Shown here: positions 15,491 through 23,228 of the stretch, in pieces
How the letters are laid out: each line of letters opens with the position of its first letter
How positions within the stretch are numbered: the stretch's first letter is position 1
Assembly (NCBI RefSeq): GCF_002735705.1
Contig: NZ_PDZL01000009.1
Coordinates: 175,923-239,922, forward strand
DNA from: Janthinobacterium sp. BJB426
Lineage (GTDB): Bacteria; Pseudomonadota; Gammaproteobacteria; Burkholderiales; Burkholderiaceae_D
DNA: 64,000 nt
Direction: 5' to 3'
Made by a program: the position numbers and the translations under genes
Notes under the pieces: model-generated
What the model was told of the DNA's origin: nothing
The model's input: only the letters and a program-made list of their open reading frames with translations
Databases searched by the model: none

Positions 15491-17532
15491 TGCCTCGTTC
15501 CTTTTCATCGGCGCTGCTGCCGCTACTGCTGGTGCTGCTGTCCGGCTGCGCCGGGCAGCAAGCCTACCGCGACGGGCGCGAGCTGATTGCGCAAGATCAA
15601 ATACCGGCCGGCCTGCAAAAGCTGCAGGAAGCGCTGCAGCAAGACCCCGGCAACGCGCAATACCGCAGCGCCTACCTGCAGGCGCGCGAACGGGCGACCG
15701 GCAACCGCTTGCAACAGGCCGAGCGCCAGGCGCAGGCGGGGCAGGGCGAGCTGGCGCGTGCTTCTTTCATGAGCGTGCTGGAAATCGATGCGCAGAACGA
15801 GCGCGCCAACAGCGGCTTGCGCGCGCTCGAACGTGAGCAGCGCCAGGGGAAATTGCTGGCCGAAGCGCGCGCGGCGTTTGATGCAAAACAATACGACCCG
15901 GCGCGCCAGCGCCTGAACGCCATCCTGACGGAGCAGCCGAACCACGCCGGCGCGCGCGCGCTGCTGCGCGAAGTCGATGAAAAGACGGCGCCGCCCATCG
16001 TCGAATCGGGCCTGGCCAAGTCGTACAAGCAGCCGATCACGATCGAGTTCCGCGACGCGCCCTTAAAGCAGGTGTTCGAGCTGATCGCGCGCCGTTCCGG
16101 TCTCAATTTCGTCTTCGACAAGGACGTCAAGGCGGATGCGAAAACGTCGATCTTCCTGAAAAACAGTACGGTGGAATCGGCCGTGTACTTCCTGCTGGTG
16201 ACGAACCAGCTGGAACAGCAGGTGATGGATGCGAACACGATCCTGATCTACCCGAACGTGGCGGCAAAATTGAAGGAGTATCAGGAGGTGCTGGTAAAAA
16301 CCTTCTTCCTGGCGAACGCGGACGCCAAGCAGGTGGCCAACACGCTCAAGACCATTTTGAAGACGCGCGACGTGGTGGCCGATGAAAAACTCAACCTCGT
16401 CATCGTGCGTGACACGCCCGAGGCGATCCGCCTGGCCGAGCGCCTGATCGCGCTGCAGGACGTGCCGGAGGCGGAGGTCGTGCTGGAACTGGAAATCCTC
16501 GAAGTCAAGCGCAGCCGCCTGATGGAACTGGGCGTGGCCTGGCCATCGAGCCTGACCCTGACGCCGCTTTCCACCTCGGGCGGAATCGGGCTGACCATCA
16601 ACGACCTGAATAACCTGAACCAGCGCAGCATCGGCGTGAGCAACCTGGCCGTGACGGCAAACGCCAACAAGACGGATGGCGACGCGAACATCCTGGCCAA
16701 CCCGCGCATTCGCGTGCGCAACCGGGAAAAGGCGAAGTTCGTCATCGGCGACAGGGTGCCTGTGGTGACCACCACCATTTCGCCGGGCACGGGCGGCTTC
16801 GCTTCCGAATCGATCAGCTACCTGGACGTGGGCTTGACGGTGAACGCCGAGCCGACCATTTATTTGAACAATGAGGTGGGCATCCGCATCTCGCTCGAAG
16901 TGAGCAACCTGGGGGCGGCCACCACCACCCGCAGTGGCTCGACCCTGTACCAGATCGGCACGCGTCAGGCATCGACCATGCTGCAATTGAAGGATGGCGA
17001 AAACCAGGTGCTGGCGGGCCTGATCAACAATGAAGAGCGCAGCTCGGGCAACAAGGTGCCGGGCCTGGGCGACATTCCCGTGCTGGGACGTTTGTTCGGC
17101 AGCAGCAAGGACGATAGCCAGAAGACGGAAATCGTGCTGTCGATCACGCCGCACCTGGTACGCACGGTGCAGCGCCCGGAAGCGAAGGAGTCGGAGTTTT
17201 CCGCCGGCACGGAAGGCAGCTTCCGCCGCCGTCCCGACATGACGGCCAAGGCGTCCACGCAGATGCCGGGCACGGTGATCGTGCGTTCCGGCCCGTCGGC
17301 CGTCGGCATGCAGCCGGCGCCGGCGCAGCAGATGATGGCGCCGGGCGCGCCGCCGGCACCGCTGACGCAAACTTTGCCGCAGAGCGTGCCGGCGCCGGAA
17401 GTGGCGCCGTCGCCCGAGCCGGCCGCCTCACCCTTGCCGATATCGGCTGGCCAGCCCGTGCCGCTGCAGGCGGCGCCCCTGCCGTTCTCGTCCAGCCAGC
17501 CGGTGCCGGTGGCGCCGCCTCCCGCCAAATGA
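15490..17532 (+). CDS. gspD: GspD-like secretin, lipoprotein with TPR-like N-terminus
   Basis: A 680-residue outer-membrane channel subunit. The N-terminus is a lipoprotein signal (LLVLLSGC, lipid Cys at 20). Residues about 25-160 are helical repeats of TPR character ([36 protein letters not shown]). Next come an N0/STN-like domain ([19 protein letters not shown]), an N1 domain ([17 protein letters not shown] type) and the secretin core with [15 protein letters not shown] and the signature [20 protein letters not shown] followed by PVLGRLF. A Pro/Ala-rich tail of about 100 residues ends the protein. The start overlaps the previous stop (TGATG); the frame is open further upstream, but the lipobox fixes this start. 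The TPR-like front and Pro-rich tail are unusual for canonical GspD. Confidence 0.9.
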   Translation: MPRSFSSALLPLLLVLLSGCAGQQAYRDGRELIAQDQIPAGLQKLQEALQQDPGNAQYRSAYLQARERATGNRLQQAERQAQAGQGELARASFMSVLEIDAQNERANSGLRALEREQRQGKLLAEARAAFDAKQYDPARQRLNAILTEQPNHAGARALLREVDEKTAPPIVESGLAKSYKQPITIEFRDAPLKQVFELIARRSGLNFVFDKDVKADAKTSIFLKNSTVESAVYFLLVTNQLEQQVMDANTILIYPNVAAKLKEYQEVLVKTFFLANADAKQVANTLKTILKTRDVVADEKLNLVIVRDTPEAIRLAERLIALQDVPEAEVVLELEILEVKRSRLMELGVAWPSSLTLTPLSTSGGIGLTINDLNNLNQRSIGVSNLAVTANANKTDGDANILANPRIRVRNREKAKFVIGDRVPVVTTTISPGTGGFASESISYLDVGLTVNAEPTIYLNNEVGIRISLEVSNLGAATTTRSGSTLYQIGTRQASTMLQLKDGENQVLAGLINNEERSSGNKVPGLGDIPVLGRLFGSSKDDSQKTEIVLSITPHLVRTVQRPEAKESEFSAGTEGSFRRRPDMTAKASTQMPGTVIVRSGPSAVGMQPAPAQQMMAPGAPPAPLTQTLPQSVPAPEVAPSPEPAASPLPISAGQPVPLQAAPLPFSSSQPVPVAPPPAK

Positions 17533-18020
17533 GACTGGTGCATGCGCAGGGTGGGCAAGGCGGCTTCACCTTGATCGAGCTGCTGGTGACCCTGGCCATC
17601 CTGGGCGTGCTGGCCACCCTGGTGATCCCCGTCACGCAGGTGACGGTGCAGCGGCGCCAGGAGCAGGAATTGCGACGCGCGCTGCGCGAGATCCGCCAGG
17701 GCCTCGACGCCTACAAGCGGGCCGGCGACGAAGGCCGCGTCCTGCGCGCACCCGATGCCAGCGGCTATCCGAAAAGCCTGGAACTGCTGGTCGAGGGCGT
17801 GCCTGACCAGCGCAACCCGAAGCGCAGCAAGCTGTTTTTCCTGCGCCGCGTGCCGCGCGACCCGTTCAATATGGACGCGGGCCTGAGCGATGCGCAGACG
17901 TGGGGTAAGCGCAGCTACGCCAGCGAGGCGGCCGAACCGCGCGAGGGCGACGACGTGTACGATGTGTACTCGACTTCCAATAAGACCGGCCTGAACAACG
18001 TGCCTTACCGTGTATGGTGA
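17529..18020 (+). CDS. Pseudopilin (minor, GspG/H-like)
   Basis: A 163-residue pilin-like protein. A 12-residue leader ends in Gly12, followed by [20 protein letters not shown] with Glu at +5. The globular domain has [24 protein letters not shown], then [20 protein letters not shown] and a DVYDVYS(T) ending. It overlaps the secretin stop by 4 bases and is 3 bases from the next pseudopilin. It is probably a minor pseudopilin; its exact class is uncertain. Confidence 0.85.
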   Translation: MRLVHAQGGQGGFTLIELLVTLAILGVLATLVIPVTQVTVQRRQEQELRRALREIRQGLDAYKRAGDEGRVLRAPDASGYPKSLELLVEGVPDQRNPKRSKLFFLRRVPRDPFNMDAGLSDAQTWGKRSYASEAAEPREGDDVYDVYSTSNKTGLNNVPYRVW

Positions 18021-18023
18021 ACC

Positions 18024-18416
18024 ATGCCTGTCCATGACCGCGCCGCCCGCACGCGCGGCTTTACCCTGATCGAGTTGCTGGTGGTGCTCGGCATCGTGGC
18101 GCTGCTGCTGACCCTGGCCGTGCCCCGCTACTTTCCCAGCCTCGACAAGGCAAAGGAAACCGTGCTGGCGGACAACTTGCGTAACCTGCGCACGACCATC
18201 GACCAGTTCCACGGCGATACGGGGCGCTATCCCGATTCACTGGAGCAACTGGTGGAAAAGAAATACCTGCGCGCCATGCCCATCGACCCCATCACCGATA
18301 GCGACAGCAGCTGGTTCATCGTGCCGCCGCCCGACGACACGCCGGGCCAGGTGTATGACGTGAAAAGCGGCGCGCCCGGCAAGGACCGCAGCGGCACGCC
18401 GTTCGCCGACTGGTAG
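18024..18416 (+). CDS. Pseudopilin (GspG-like, short)
   Basis: A 130-residue pilin-like protein with the leader ending RTRG12, then [20 protein letters not shown], Glu at +5. The globular part (NLRTTIDQFHGDTGRYPDSLEQL and DPITDSDSSWF) resembles a second small GspG-type pilin. It starts 3 bases after the previous stop and ends 5 bases before the next gene. Confidence 0.87.
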   Translation: MPVHDRAARTRGFTLIELLVVLGIVALLLTLAVPRYFPSLDKAKETVLADNLRNLRTTIDQFHGDTGRYPDSLEQLVEKKYLRAMPIDPITDSDSSWFIVPPPDDTPGQVYDVKSGAPGKDRSGTPFADW

Positions 18417-18421
18417 CGGCC

Positions 18422-19069
18422 ATGCACCGTCCTGCGCGCCGCCAGCGTGGTTTCACTTACCTGGGCCTGATCATCCTGGTGGCCATCCTGGGCCTCGTGG
18501 GGGCGGCCGGGCTGAAGATGGGTTCCCTGTTGCAGCGCCAGGCGGCCGAGCAGGAATTGCTCGACATCGGCGCGCAGTTTGTCGATGCGCTGCAGAGTTA
18601 CGCGGGCGCCACGCCAGCGGGCCAGCCGCCGCAGCCGCCGACCCTGGCCGCCTTGCTGCGCGATTCCCGCTTTCCGCAGGTGCGCCGCCATTTGCGCAAA
18701 CTGTATGTGGACCCCATCACGGGACACGCCGAGTGGGGTTTGCTGTACCAGCCCGGCAGCCAGGGCATCATCGGCGTGCATAGCCTGTCGTCGTCCGCGC
18801 CTTTAAAAGTAGGTAATTTCGAGGCCCGTTTCACCGGTTTCGAAGGCAAGTCGCACCTGTCCGAGTGGCAGTTTGTTGCCGGCGGGCCCGTGCCGCCGGC
18901 GGGACTGGCCCTGGTGCCGGCAGACGCCGTCGCGCCGCCCTCCGCCGCTCCGCCAGCGTTGTTTCCGCCGCCGCATCCTGTTGCGCCAGCGCCCGAACCG
19001 GTACCGCACGAGGTGGTGGCGCCGGACGAAGAGAGCGGCGCAGAACAGGAAGCGCGCAATGCGCTTTAA
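18422..19069 (+). CDS. Pseudopilin-like protein lacking the +5 glutamate
   Basis: A 215-residue protein with a basic leader ending Gly10 and a pilin-like helix FTYLGLIILVAILGLVGAAG. The +5 position is Gly, not Glu, as in tip pseudopilins of the GspK kind. The middle has helical YVDPITGHAEWGLLYQ; the last 60 residues are Pro/Ala-rich and probably disordered. It may cap the pseudopilus. It is the last gene of the cluster; no terminator is obvious after it. Confidence 0.75.
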   Translation: MHRPARRQRGFTYLGLIILVAILGLVGAAGLKMGSLLQRQAAEQELLDIGAQFVDALQSYAGATPAGQPPQPPTLAALLRDSRFPQVRRHLRKLYVDPITGHAEWGLLYQPGSQGIIGVHSLSSSAPLKVGNFEARFTGFEGKSHLSEWQFVAGGPVPPAGLALVPADAVAPPSAAPPALFPPPHPVAPAPEPVPHEVVAPDEESGAEQEARNAL

Positions 19070-19218
19070 CCATAAGTCAACAACGAAGTATCCAAGGGCA
19101 ACTATTTTCACTTGGAAATTCATCTTGACTCATAACCATTTCATAGAGGAAACACTTTCAATAAATGAAATTTCGATAAAATAATTACAAGTAATTTAAT
19201 GTCTTTATGCTACCATTC

Positions 19219-19268
19219 CGCTTGGTACTTTCAGTACTAAAGCGATGGCTGACCCACTTGGCGGCCAT
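19219..19268 (+). promoter_or_regulatory. Two adjacent hairpins in the leader of a PEP-CTERM gene
   Basis: CGCTT (19219-19223) pairs with AAGCG (19240-19244) and, inside it, GTACT (19225-19229) pairs with AGTAC (19233-19237). Directly next, ATGGC (19245-19249) pairs with GCCAT (19264-19268). The pair ends 13 bases before an AAGGGA ribosome-binding site. It looks like a structured 5' leader; I do not recognise the class. Confidence 0.4.
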
Positions 19269-19291
19269 AAATTACTTTTAAGGGATAATTT

Positions 19292-19786
19292 ATGAAATTG
19301 AAATTTATCGCGGCAGGCATTCTGGCTGCAGCATCGTTCAGCGCATCGGCGGCCACCTACAATCTGGGCATCCTGGACCCGAGCGGCTTCGATACGCGGG
19401 CATCGATCACCACCAATTTCGCCGCCAATTCGGTGGTCGATGATTTGTGGACCTTCAAGCTGCTGACCCCATCGTCGACCTCGTTTGGCGCATTGCAAAC
19501 GTTTTCCGTTGCCGAAGGCGCGATCAGCAACTTCGCCGCCACACTGGTGGGTTATGGCGACCTGACCCTGACGTCGGTGGCTGGCATCCAAAGCCTGAGC
19601 TGGGCCGGTTCCCTGGCTGCGGGTACCTATGAGGTGCGTGTGTCAGGCTTGAGCGGTTTGCAGAATGGCCAGTACGTGGGCACGGTCTCCGCCTTGCCCG
19701 TGCCGGAACCGGAAACCTACGGCATGTTGCTGGGCGGCCTGGCGCTGGTCGGCTTCGCGGCCCGCCGCGCCCGCAAAGCTGCCTGA
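19292..19786 (+). CDS. FxDxF-type PEP-CTERM protein
   Basis: A 164-residue exported protein: signal peptide (MKLKFIAAGILAAASFSASA), a compact beta-rich mature domain with a VVDDLWTF segment like the FxDxF motif of one PEP-CTERM subfamily, and the sorting tail VPEPETYGMLLGGLALVGFA followed by basic RRARK. Function unknown; presumably surface or matrix located. AAGGGA lies 8-13 bases upstream of the ATG. It is preceded by a structured leader and followed by a terminator, so it is transcribed alone. Confidence 0.83.
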   Translation: MKLKFIAAGILAAASFSASAATYNLGILDPSGFDTRASITTNFAANSVVDDLWTFKLLTPSSTSFGALQTFSVAEGAISNFAATLVGYGDLTLTSVAGIQSLSWAGSLAAGTYEVRVSGLSGLQNGQYVGTVSALPVPEPETYGMLLGGLALVGFAARRARKAA

Positions 19787-19806
19787 TTTTTATTGGCTGG
19801 AATGAC

Positions 19807-19831
19807 AAAACCCGCCGAGGCGGGTTTTTTT
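19807..19831 (+). terminator. Rho-independent terminator
   Basis: AAAACCCGCC, a tight loop, GGCGGG and seven T. It follows the FxDxF PEP-CTERM gene. Confidence 0.85.
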
Positions 19832-19856
19832 GTTTCTTGATATGTGTGTGATTACG

Positions 19857-19940
19857 ACAACATGTGCAGGACCAGGCGCCAAGTCGAAGACAGTACGCTA
19901 GTACGGCGAGACGCAGGCAACAACGTCCTGCGCATGTTGT
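19857..19940. repeat. Inverted-repeat element at the end of murJ
   Basis: ACAACATGTGCAGGAC (19857-19872) and GTCCTGCGCATGTTGT (19925-19940) are inverted copies matching at 15 of 16 positions. The centre has GTAC-GCTA-GTAC. The right arm touches the murJ stop codon. It could be a small non-autonomous element, a REP-like unit or a terminator-like structure for murJ. Confidence 0.5.
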
Positions 19941-21487
19941 TACGCGTGGCGCTTGAAATCGCGGAAGCGGAAGCCAACGAGGAACAAGGTGGCAAAGTAC
20001 GCCACGCCGCATAGCGCCACCACCAGGGCCAGCGCGCCGGCCCGCAGCAGCGGATGGGCTTGCATAGCGATCCAGTCGATGCGTATGGCGCCAAGATACG
20101 CCACGCCGCCCATCACGATGAGTGCCGGCAGCAGGCGCAGGAAGAATTTGGCCCAGCCCGGTTTCGGCTGGTAGATGCCGCGCTTGCGCAAGCCCCAGTA
20201 CAGAAAAGTGGCGTTCAGGCAGGCGCCCAGGCCGATCGACAGGGCCAGGCCGGCCACGGCGATGTAGGGCACGAACAGCAGATTCATCAGCTGCGTGGCG
20301 ATCAGCACGCCGATGGCGATTTTCACGGGCGTGCGGATATCCTGGCGCGCATAAAACGCGGGCGCCAGGGTTTTTACCAAGATGATGCCGATCAGGCCCA
20401 GGCTGTAAGCCACCAGCGGCTGCGTCGACATGGTCACGGATTCGGCCGTGAACTTGCCGTAATGGAAGAGGGTGGCGATCAGCGGCGTGGCCAGGGTCGC
20501 CATGCCGACGGCGGCAGGCAGGGCCAGCAGGAAGGTCAGGCGCAAGCCCCAGTCCAGCAGGGCCGAGTATTCCGTCTTGTCGCCATCCACGTTCGCTTTC
20601 GACAGGCTGGGCAGCAAGATGGTGCCCAGGGCCACGCCCAGCATGGCGGTGGGGAACTCCATCAGACGGTCCGCGTACGACAGCCAGGAAATGCTGCCTT
20701 CGGCCAGGCGCGACGCGATGCTCGTGTTGATCATCAGGCTGATCTGCGCTGCCGAGACGGCGAACACGGCCGGCCCCATCTTCTTCAATACGCGACGCAC
20801 GCCGCCGTCGGACAGGCCGATGGCGGGATTGATCGACAGGCGCGGCAGCATGCCGATCTTGATCAGCGCGGGAATCTGGATCGCCACTTGCAGCAGGCCG
20901 CCGGCGAACACGGCAATGGCCATGGCGTAGATCGGCTGCGCCAGATGGGGCGCGAGGAATAGCGAGGCGGCGATGAACGACAGGTTCAGCAGCACTGGCG
21001 TGAACGCGGGAATCTTGAATTCGCGCCAGGTATTCAAGATGCCGCCGGCCAGGGCCACGAAGGACATGCAAGTAATATATGGGAACATCAACCGCGTCAT
21101 CCACACGGCCGCGTCAAAGGCGCCCGGATCCTTGGAAAGGCCCGTGGCGATCGCGTACACAAACCATGGCGCGCCCACGATGCCGATGGCGGACACGAGC
21201 AAGGTGGCCCAGACGAGGGTGGTGGCCACATGGTCGGCCAGTTGCTTGCTCGCTTCCTGGCCATGCTGGTTCTTGTATTCTGACAAGATCGGCACGAACG
21301 CTTGCGAGAACGCGCCCTCGGCAAACAATCGGCGCAACAGGTTGGGGATGCGGAAGGCAACAATGAAGGCATCCGTGTAGGCGCCGGCGCCAAAGGCGCG
21401 CGCGAACAGGCTTTCGCGCAATAATCCGGTTACACGGGACAGCATGGTCATGCTGGAAATGGCGGCGAGGGTTTTAAGCAAGTTCAT
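19940..21487 (-). CDS. murJ: MurJ lipid II flippase
   Basis: A 515-residue inner-membrane protein of the MVF/MOP family that moves lipid II to the periplasmic face for peptidoglycan synthesis. The N-terminus (MNLLKTLAAISSMTMLSRVTG, then LRESLFARAFGAG, TDAFIVAFRIPN and LRRLFAEGAFSQAFVP) is characteristic of MurJ. About 14 hydrophobic segments follow in the usual pattern. Length is normal. The ATG lies about 310 bases from the divergent rpsT start. It was formerly called MviN. Confidence 0.95.
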   Translation of the reverse strand: MNLLKTLAAISSMTMLSRVTGLLRESLFARAFGAGAYTDAFIVAFRIPNLLRRLFAEGAFSQAFVPILSEYKNQHGQEASKQLADHVATTLVWATLLVSAIGIVGAPWFVYAIATGLSKDPGAFDAAVWMTRLMFPYITCMSFVALAGGILNTWREFKIPAFTPVLLNLSFIAASLFLAPHLAQPIYAMAIAVFAGGLLQVAIQIPALIKIGMLPRLSINPAIGLSDGGVRRVLKKMGPAVFAVSAAQISLMINTSIASRLAEGSISWLSYADRLMEFPTAMLGVALGTILLPSLSKANVDGDKTEYSALLDWGLRLTFLLALPAAVGMATLATPLIATLFHYGKFTAESVTMSTQPLVAYSLGLIGIILVKTLAPAFYARQDIRTPVKIAIGVLIATQLMNLLFVPYIAVAGLALSIGLGACLNATFLYWGLRKRGIYQPKPGWAKFFLRLLPALIVMGGVAYLGAIRIDWIAMQAHPLLRAGALALVVALCGVAYFATLFLVGFRFRDFKRHA

Positions 21488-21620
21488 GGGGGCAGATTAT
21501 AGCCGGGCGCAGTACCGGCAAACGGTTAAAATATGGTAACAAGCGGGTAACAAGCGCCGCCTATTCGCCCTTGTCAGCCCCATTTTCACGTGTTTTTGAC
21601 GTGGCACACGGTTTTTTGAT

Positions 21621-21649
21621 TTGCCCCCGCTTGAAAATATCGCTATAAT
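21621..21649 (+). promoter_or_regulatory. Probable sigma-70 promoter of rpsT
   Basis: TTGCCC (21621-21626), 17-base spacer, TATAAT (21644-21649). The -10 box is perfect. Transcription would start near 21656, leaving a leader of about 140 bases. Confidence 0.6.
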
Positions 21650-21678
21650 CGAAGGCTGTACAGAATTCTGTTACGCAG

Positions 21679-21763
21679 ACACTAATGTTTGACAGGCACT
21701 GGTTTGGCACACATGGTTCGGCAGACGCACAGAACGCACCGGTTGGCAAACACTAATGTTTGC
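21679..21763 (+). repeat. Duplicated 13-base motif in the rpsT leader
   Basis: ACACTAATGTTTG occurs at 21679-21691 and 21750-21762. The second copy sits in a perfect palindrome GCAAACA-CTAA-TGTTTGC (21746-21763); the first is in an imperfect one. They could be hairpins or a protein-binding pair in the leader. Confidence 0.5.
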
Positions 21764-21795
21764 AAACGCACTTTGACCCTGTTTTAGGAAATTCC

Positions 21796-22062
21796 ATGGC
21801 AAATACCGCACAAGCGCGCAAACGCGCTCGTCAAGCAGTTAAGCAAAACGCACACAATTCGTCCCAACGTTCGACCTTGCGCACGGCTATCAAAGCTGCT
21901 CGCAAAGCGATCCAGGGCGGCGACAAGGCAGCTGCTGCTGCAATCTTCCAAGCATCCGTGTCGACCATCGACCGTATCGCTGACAAGAAGATCATCCACA
22001 AAAACAAGGCAGCTCGCCATAAGAGCCGTCTGGCAGCTGCTTTGAAAGCACTGTCCGCTTAA
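21796..22062 (+). CDS. rpsT: 30S ribosomal protein S20
   Basis: An 88-residue basic, Ala/Lys-rich protein beginning [18 protein letters not shown], as in beta-proteobacterial S20, and ending [13 protein letters not shown]. It binds 16S rRNA in the small subunit. AGGA lies 6-9 bases upstream of the ATG; the longer open frame upstream is the leader. It is monocistronic, with its own promoter and terminator. Confidence 0.97.
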   Translation: MANTAQARKRARQAVKQNAHNSSQRSTLRTAIKAARKAIQGGDKAAAAAIFQASVSTIDRIADKKIIHKNKAARHKSRLAAALKALSA

Positions 22063-22130
22063 TATTCGCCAGCAGGCAAGCCACTACAGTGGCCTTGTCT
22101 GTGCCGGTACGCTGGCACTGGTTGAAAAGC

Positions 22131-22163
22131 AAAAACCCGCAGATTCATTCTGGCGGGTTTTTT
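22131..22163 (+). terminator. Rho-independent terminator of rpsT
   Basis: AAAAACCCGC-AGA, loop, TCT-G-GCGGG and six T. It may also serve the convergent DUF192 gene. Confidence 0.8.
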
Positions 22164-22219
22164 CGCGTTCTTTTTCGCGGTTTTTCGCGGCCGTGTCCGC
22201 AGCGGACAGCGGCCACCGC

Positions 22220-22663
22220 CTAGCGCGCGGCCGGCAAGTTGCCGATGCTCATGCCTGGCTTGATGTTCTTTTGCTTGAACCAGCCCAGGTGCATTTCCAG
22301 CGCATAGCGCACGGGCACGGTCTTCGTCGAGCAATGGCTGTCGAGCGTGTGCGGCTGCATGTCTTCGATGTTGACGATCTTGCCGCTGGCGTCGATAAAG
22401 GCCACGGACAGGGGCAGTGGCGTGTTTTTCATCCACATGCATTGCGTCGATGGATTGCCAAAGACGAACAGCATGCCCGCATTGGCCTCCATTTTTTCAC
22501 GGTACATCAAACCCTGTTCGCGCTGCGCTTCCGTGGCGGCCACTTCCGCCAGGATCAAGTGCATGCCAGCCGACAGTTGCACGCCCTTGGTTTGTGCTTG
22601 GGCAATGCTGGCGCAGGCCAGCAGGGCGATGGACAGGCTGAGACGGCGTAGGGAATTTTTCAT
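22220..22663 (-). CDS. DUF192 family secreted protein
   Basis: A 147-residue protein with a signal peptide (cleavage after ASIAQA) and a single DUF192 domain, recognisable by EAQREQGLMYREKM, GMLFVF, CMWMKNTPLPLSVAFID and YALEMHLGWF. The function is unknown; it is widespread and periplasmic. It lies between rpsT (convergent) and a small repeat protein gene on the same strand. The ATG begins the signal peptide directly. Confidence 0.88.
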   Translation of the reverse strand: MKNSLRRLSLSIALLACASIAQAQTKGVQLSAGMHLILAEVAATEAQREQGLMYREKMEANAGMLFVFGNPSTQCMWMKNTPLPLSVAFIDASGKIVNIEDMQPHTLDSHCSTKTVPVRYALEMHLGWFKQKNIKPGMSIGNLPAAR

Positions 22664-22749
22664 GGGGCGGGATGGTGGCTGCGAAGCGGCGATTAAGCCA
22701 TGCTGGCGGCTGCCTGGTCAAGCATGCTGCCTGTCCGCGCCGAAAGCGT

Positions 22750-22783
22750 GGGGTTACAGCAACATGGCTGTTGCCGTAACCCC
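22750..22783. other. Long intergenic hairpin
   Basis: GGGGTTAC (22750-22757) pairs with GTAACCCC (22776-22783) and GCAAC (22759-22763) with GTTGC (22770-22774), loop ATGGCT. It lies just after the stop of the minus-strand repeat protein gene. There is no T run on either strand, so it may be an attenuating or protective 3' hairpin rather than an intrinsic terminator. Confidence 0.55.
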
Positions 22784-22794
22784 GGGAACTGCAC

Positions 22795-23121
22795 TTACTT
22801 CACGGGCTTGCCAGCTTCAGCAGCCGGCTGCTTCGTCTTGCGCGCCTGGGGAATCATGCGTTGCGCATCGGTCGCGGCCGAAGCCTTGGTTGATGCACCG
22901 GAACGCGCCGCATCCGTCGCGGCCGAAGCGTTGACGGTGGCCGAGGCCGGCGGCACCGGCTTGACGGCGTCGGTAGCTGCCGACGCATGGCTGGCTGCCG
23001 AAGCGGGTGGCGGCTTGACGGCATCGGTCGCGGCGGAAGCGTGCACCTTGGCGCCCGATTGCGCCAGTGCGGCGCCAGCAAGCAGGGAGGCGGCCAGGGC
23101 CAGAATTACTTTTGTCATCAT
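22795..23121 (-). CDS. Small secreted Ala-rich repeat protein
   Basis: A 108-residue protein I do not recognise. A signal peptide (MMTKVILALAASLLAGAALA) is followed by four imperfect copies of an ASAATDA unit (after H, H, N and K), spaced by Pro/Ala/Ser linkers of 9-12 residues, and a basic end. The composition is low complexity and probably unfolded. AAGGAAAG lies 4-11 bases upstream of the ATG, good evidence for translation. It could be a cell-envelope or matrix protein. No function can be given. Confidence 0.7.
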   Translation of the reverse strand: MMTKVILALAASLLAGAALAQSGAKVHASAATDAVKPPPASAASHASAATDAVKPVPPASATVNASAATDAARSGASTKASAATDAQRMIPQARKTKQPAAEAGKPVK

Positions 23122-23228
23122 CTTTCCTTTTCTGTCATGTTAAGGTGGGATGATTTTAATGCATTATCTAAAAATAAATAGTGCTTATTGGCAAAATTCG
23201 ATGCCAAGGCTGTTTTTTCTTGCCCCGC

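Larger units (their letters stand above)
21488..21795. other. murJ-rpsT divergent region (308 bases)
   Basis: No gene supported. It contains the rpsT promoter at 21621-21649 and a roughly 140-base leader with two copies of a 13-base repeat. The murJ promoter must also lie here; I did not identify it. Confidence 0.6.

Noticed and set aside
9668..19069. Calling this a standard type II secretion system
   Set aside because: Most canonical Gsp components other than D, E, F and G cannot be recognised, and PilM/N/O-like proteins take their place.
19219..19268. Cyclic-di-GMP-I riboswitch
   Set aside because: Two hairpins are present, but the conserved internal sequences of that class are not.
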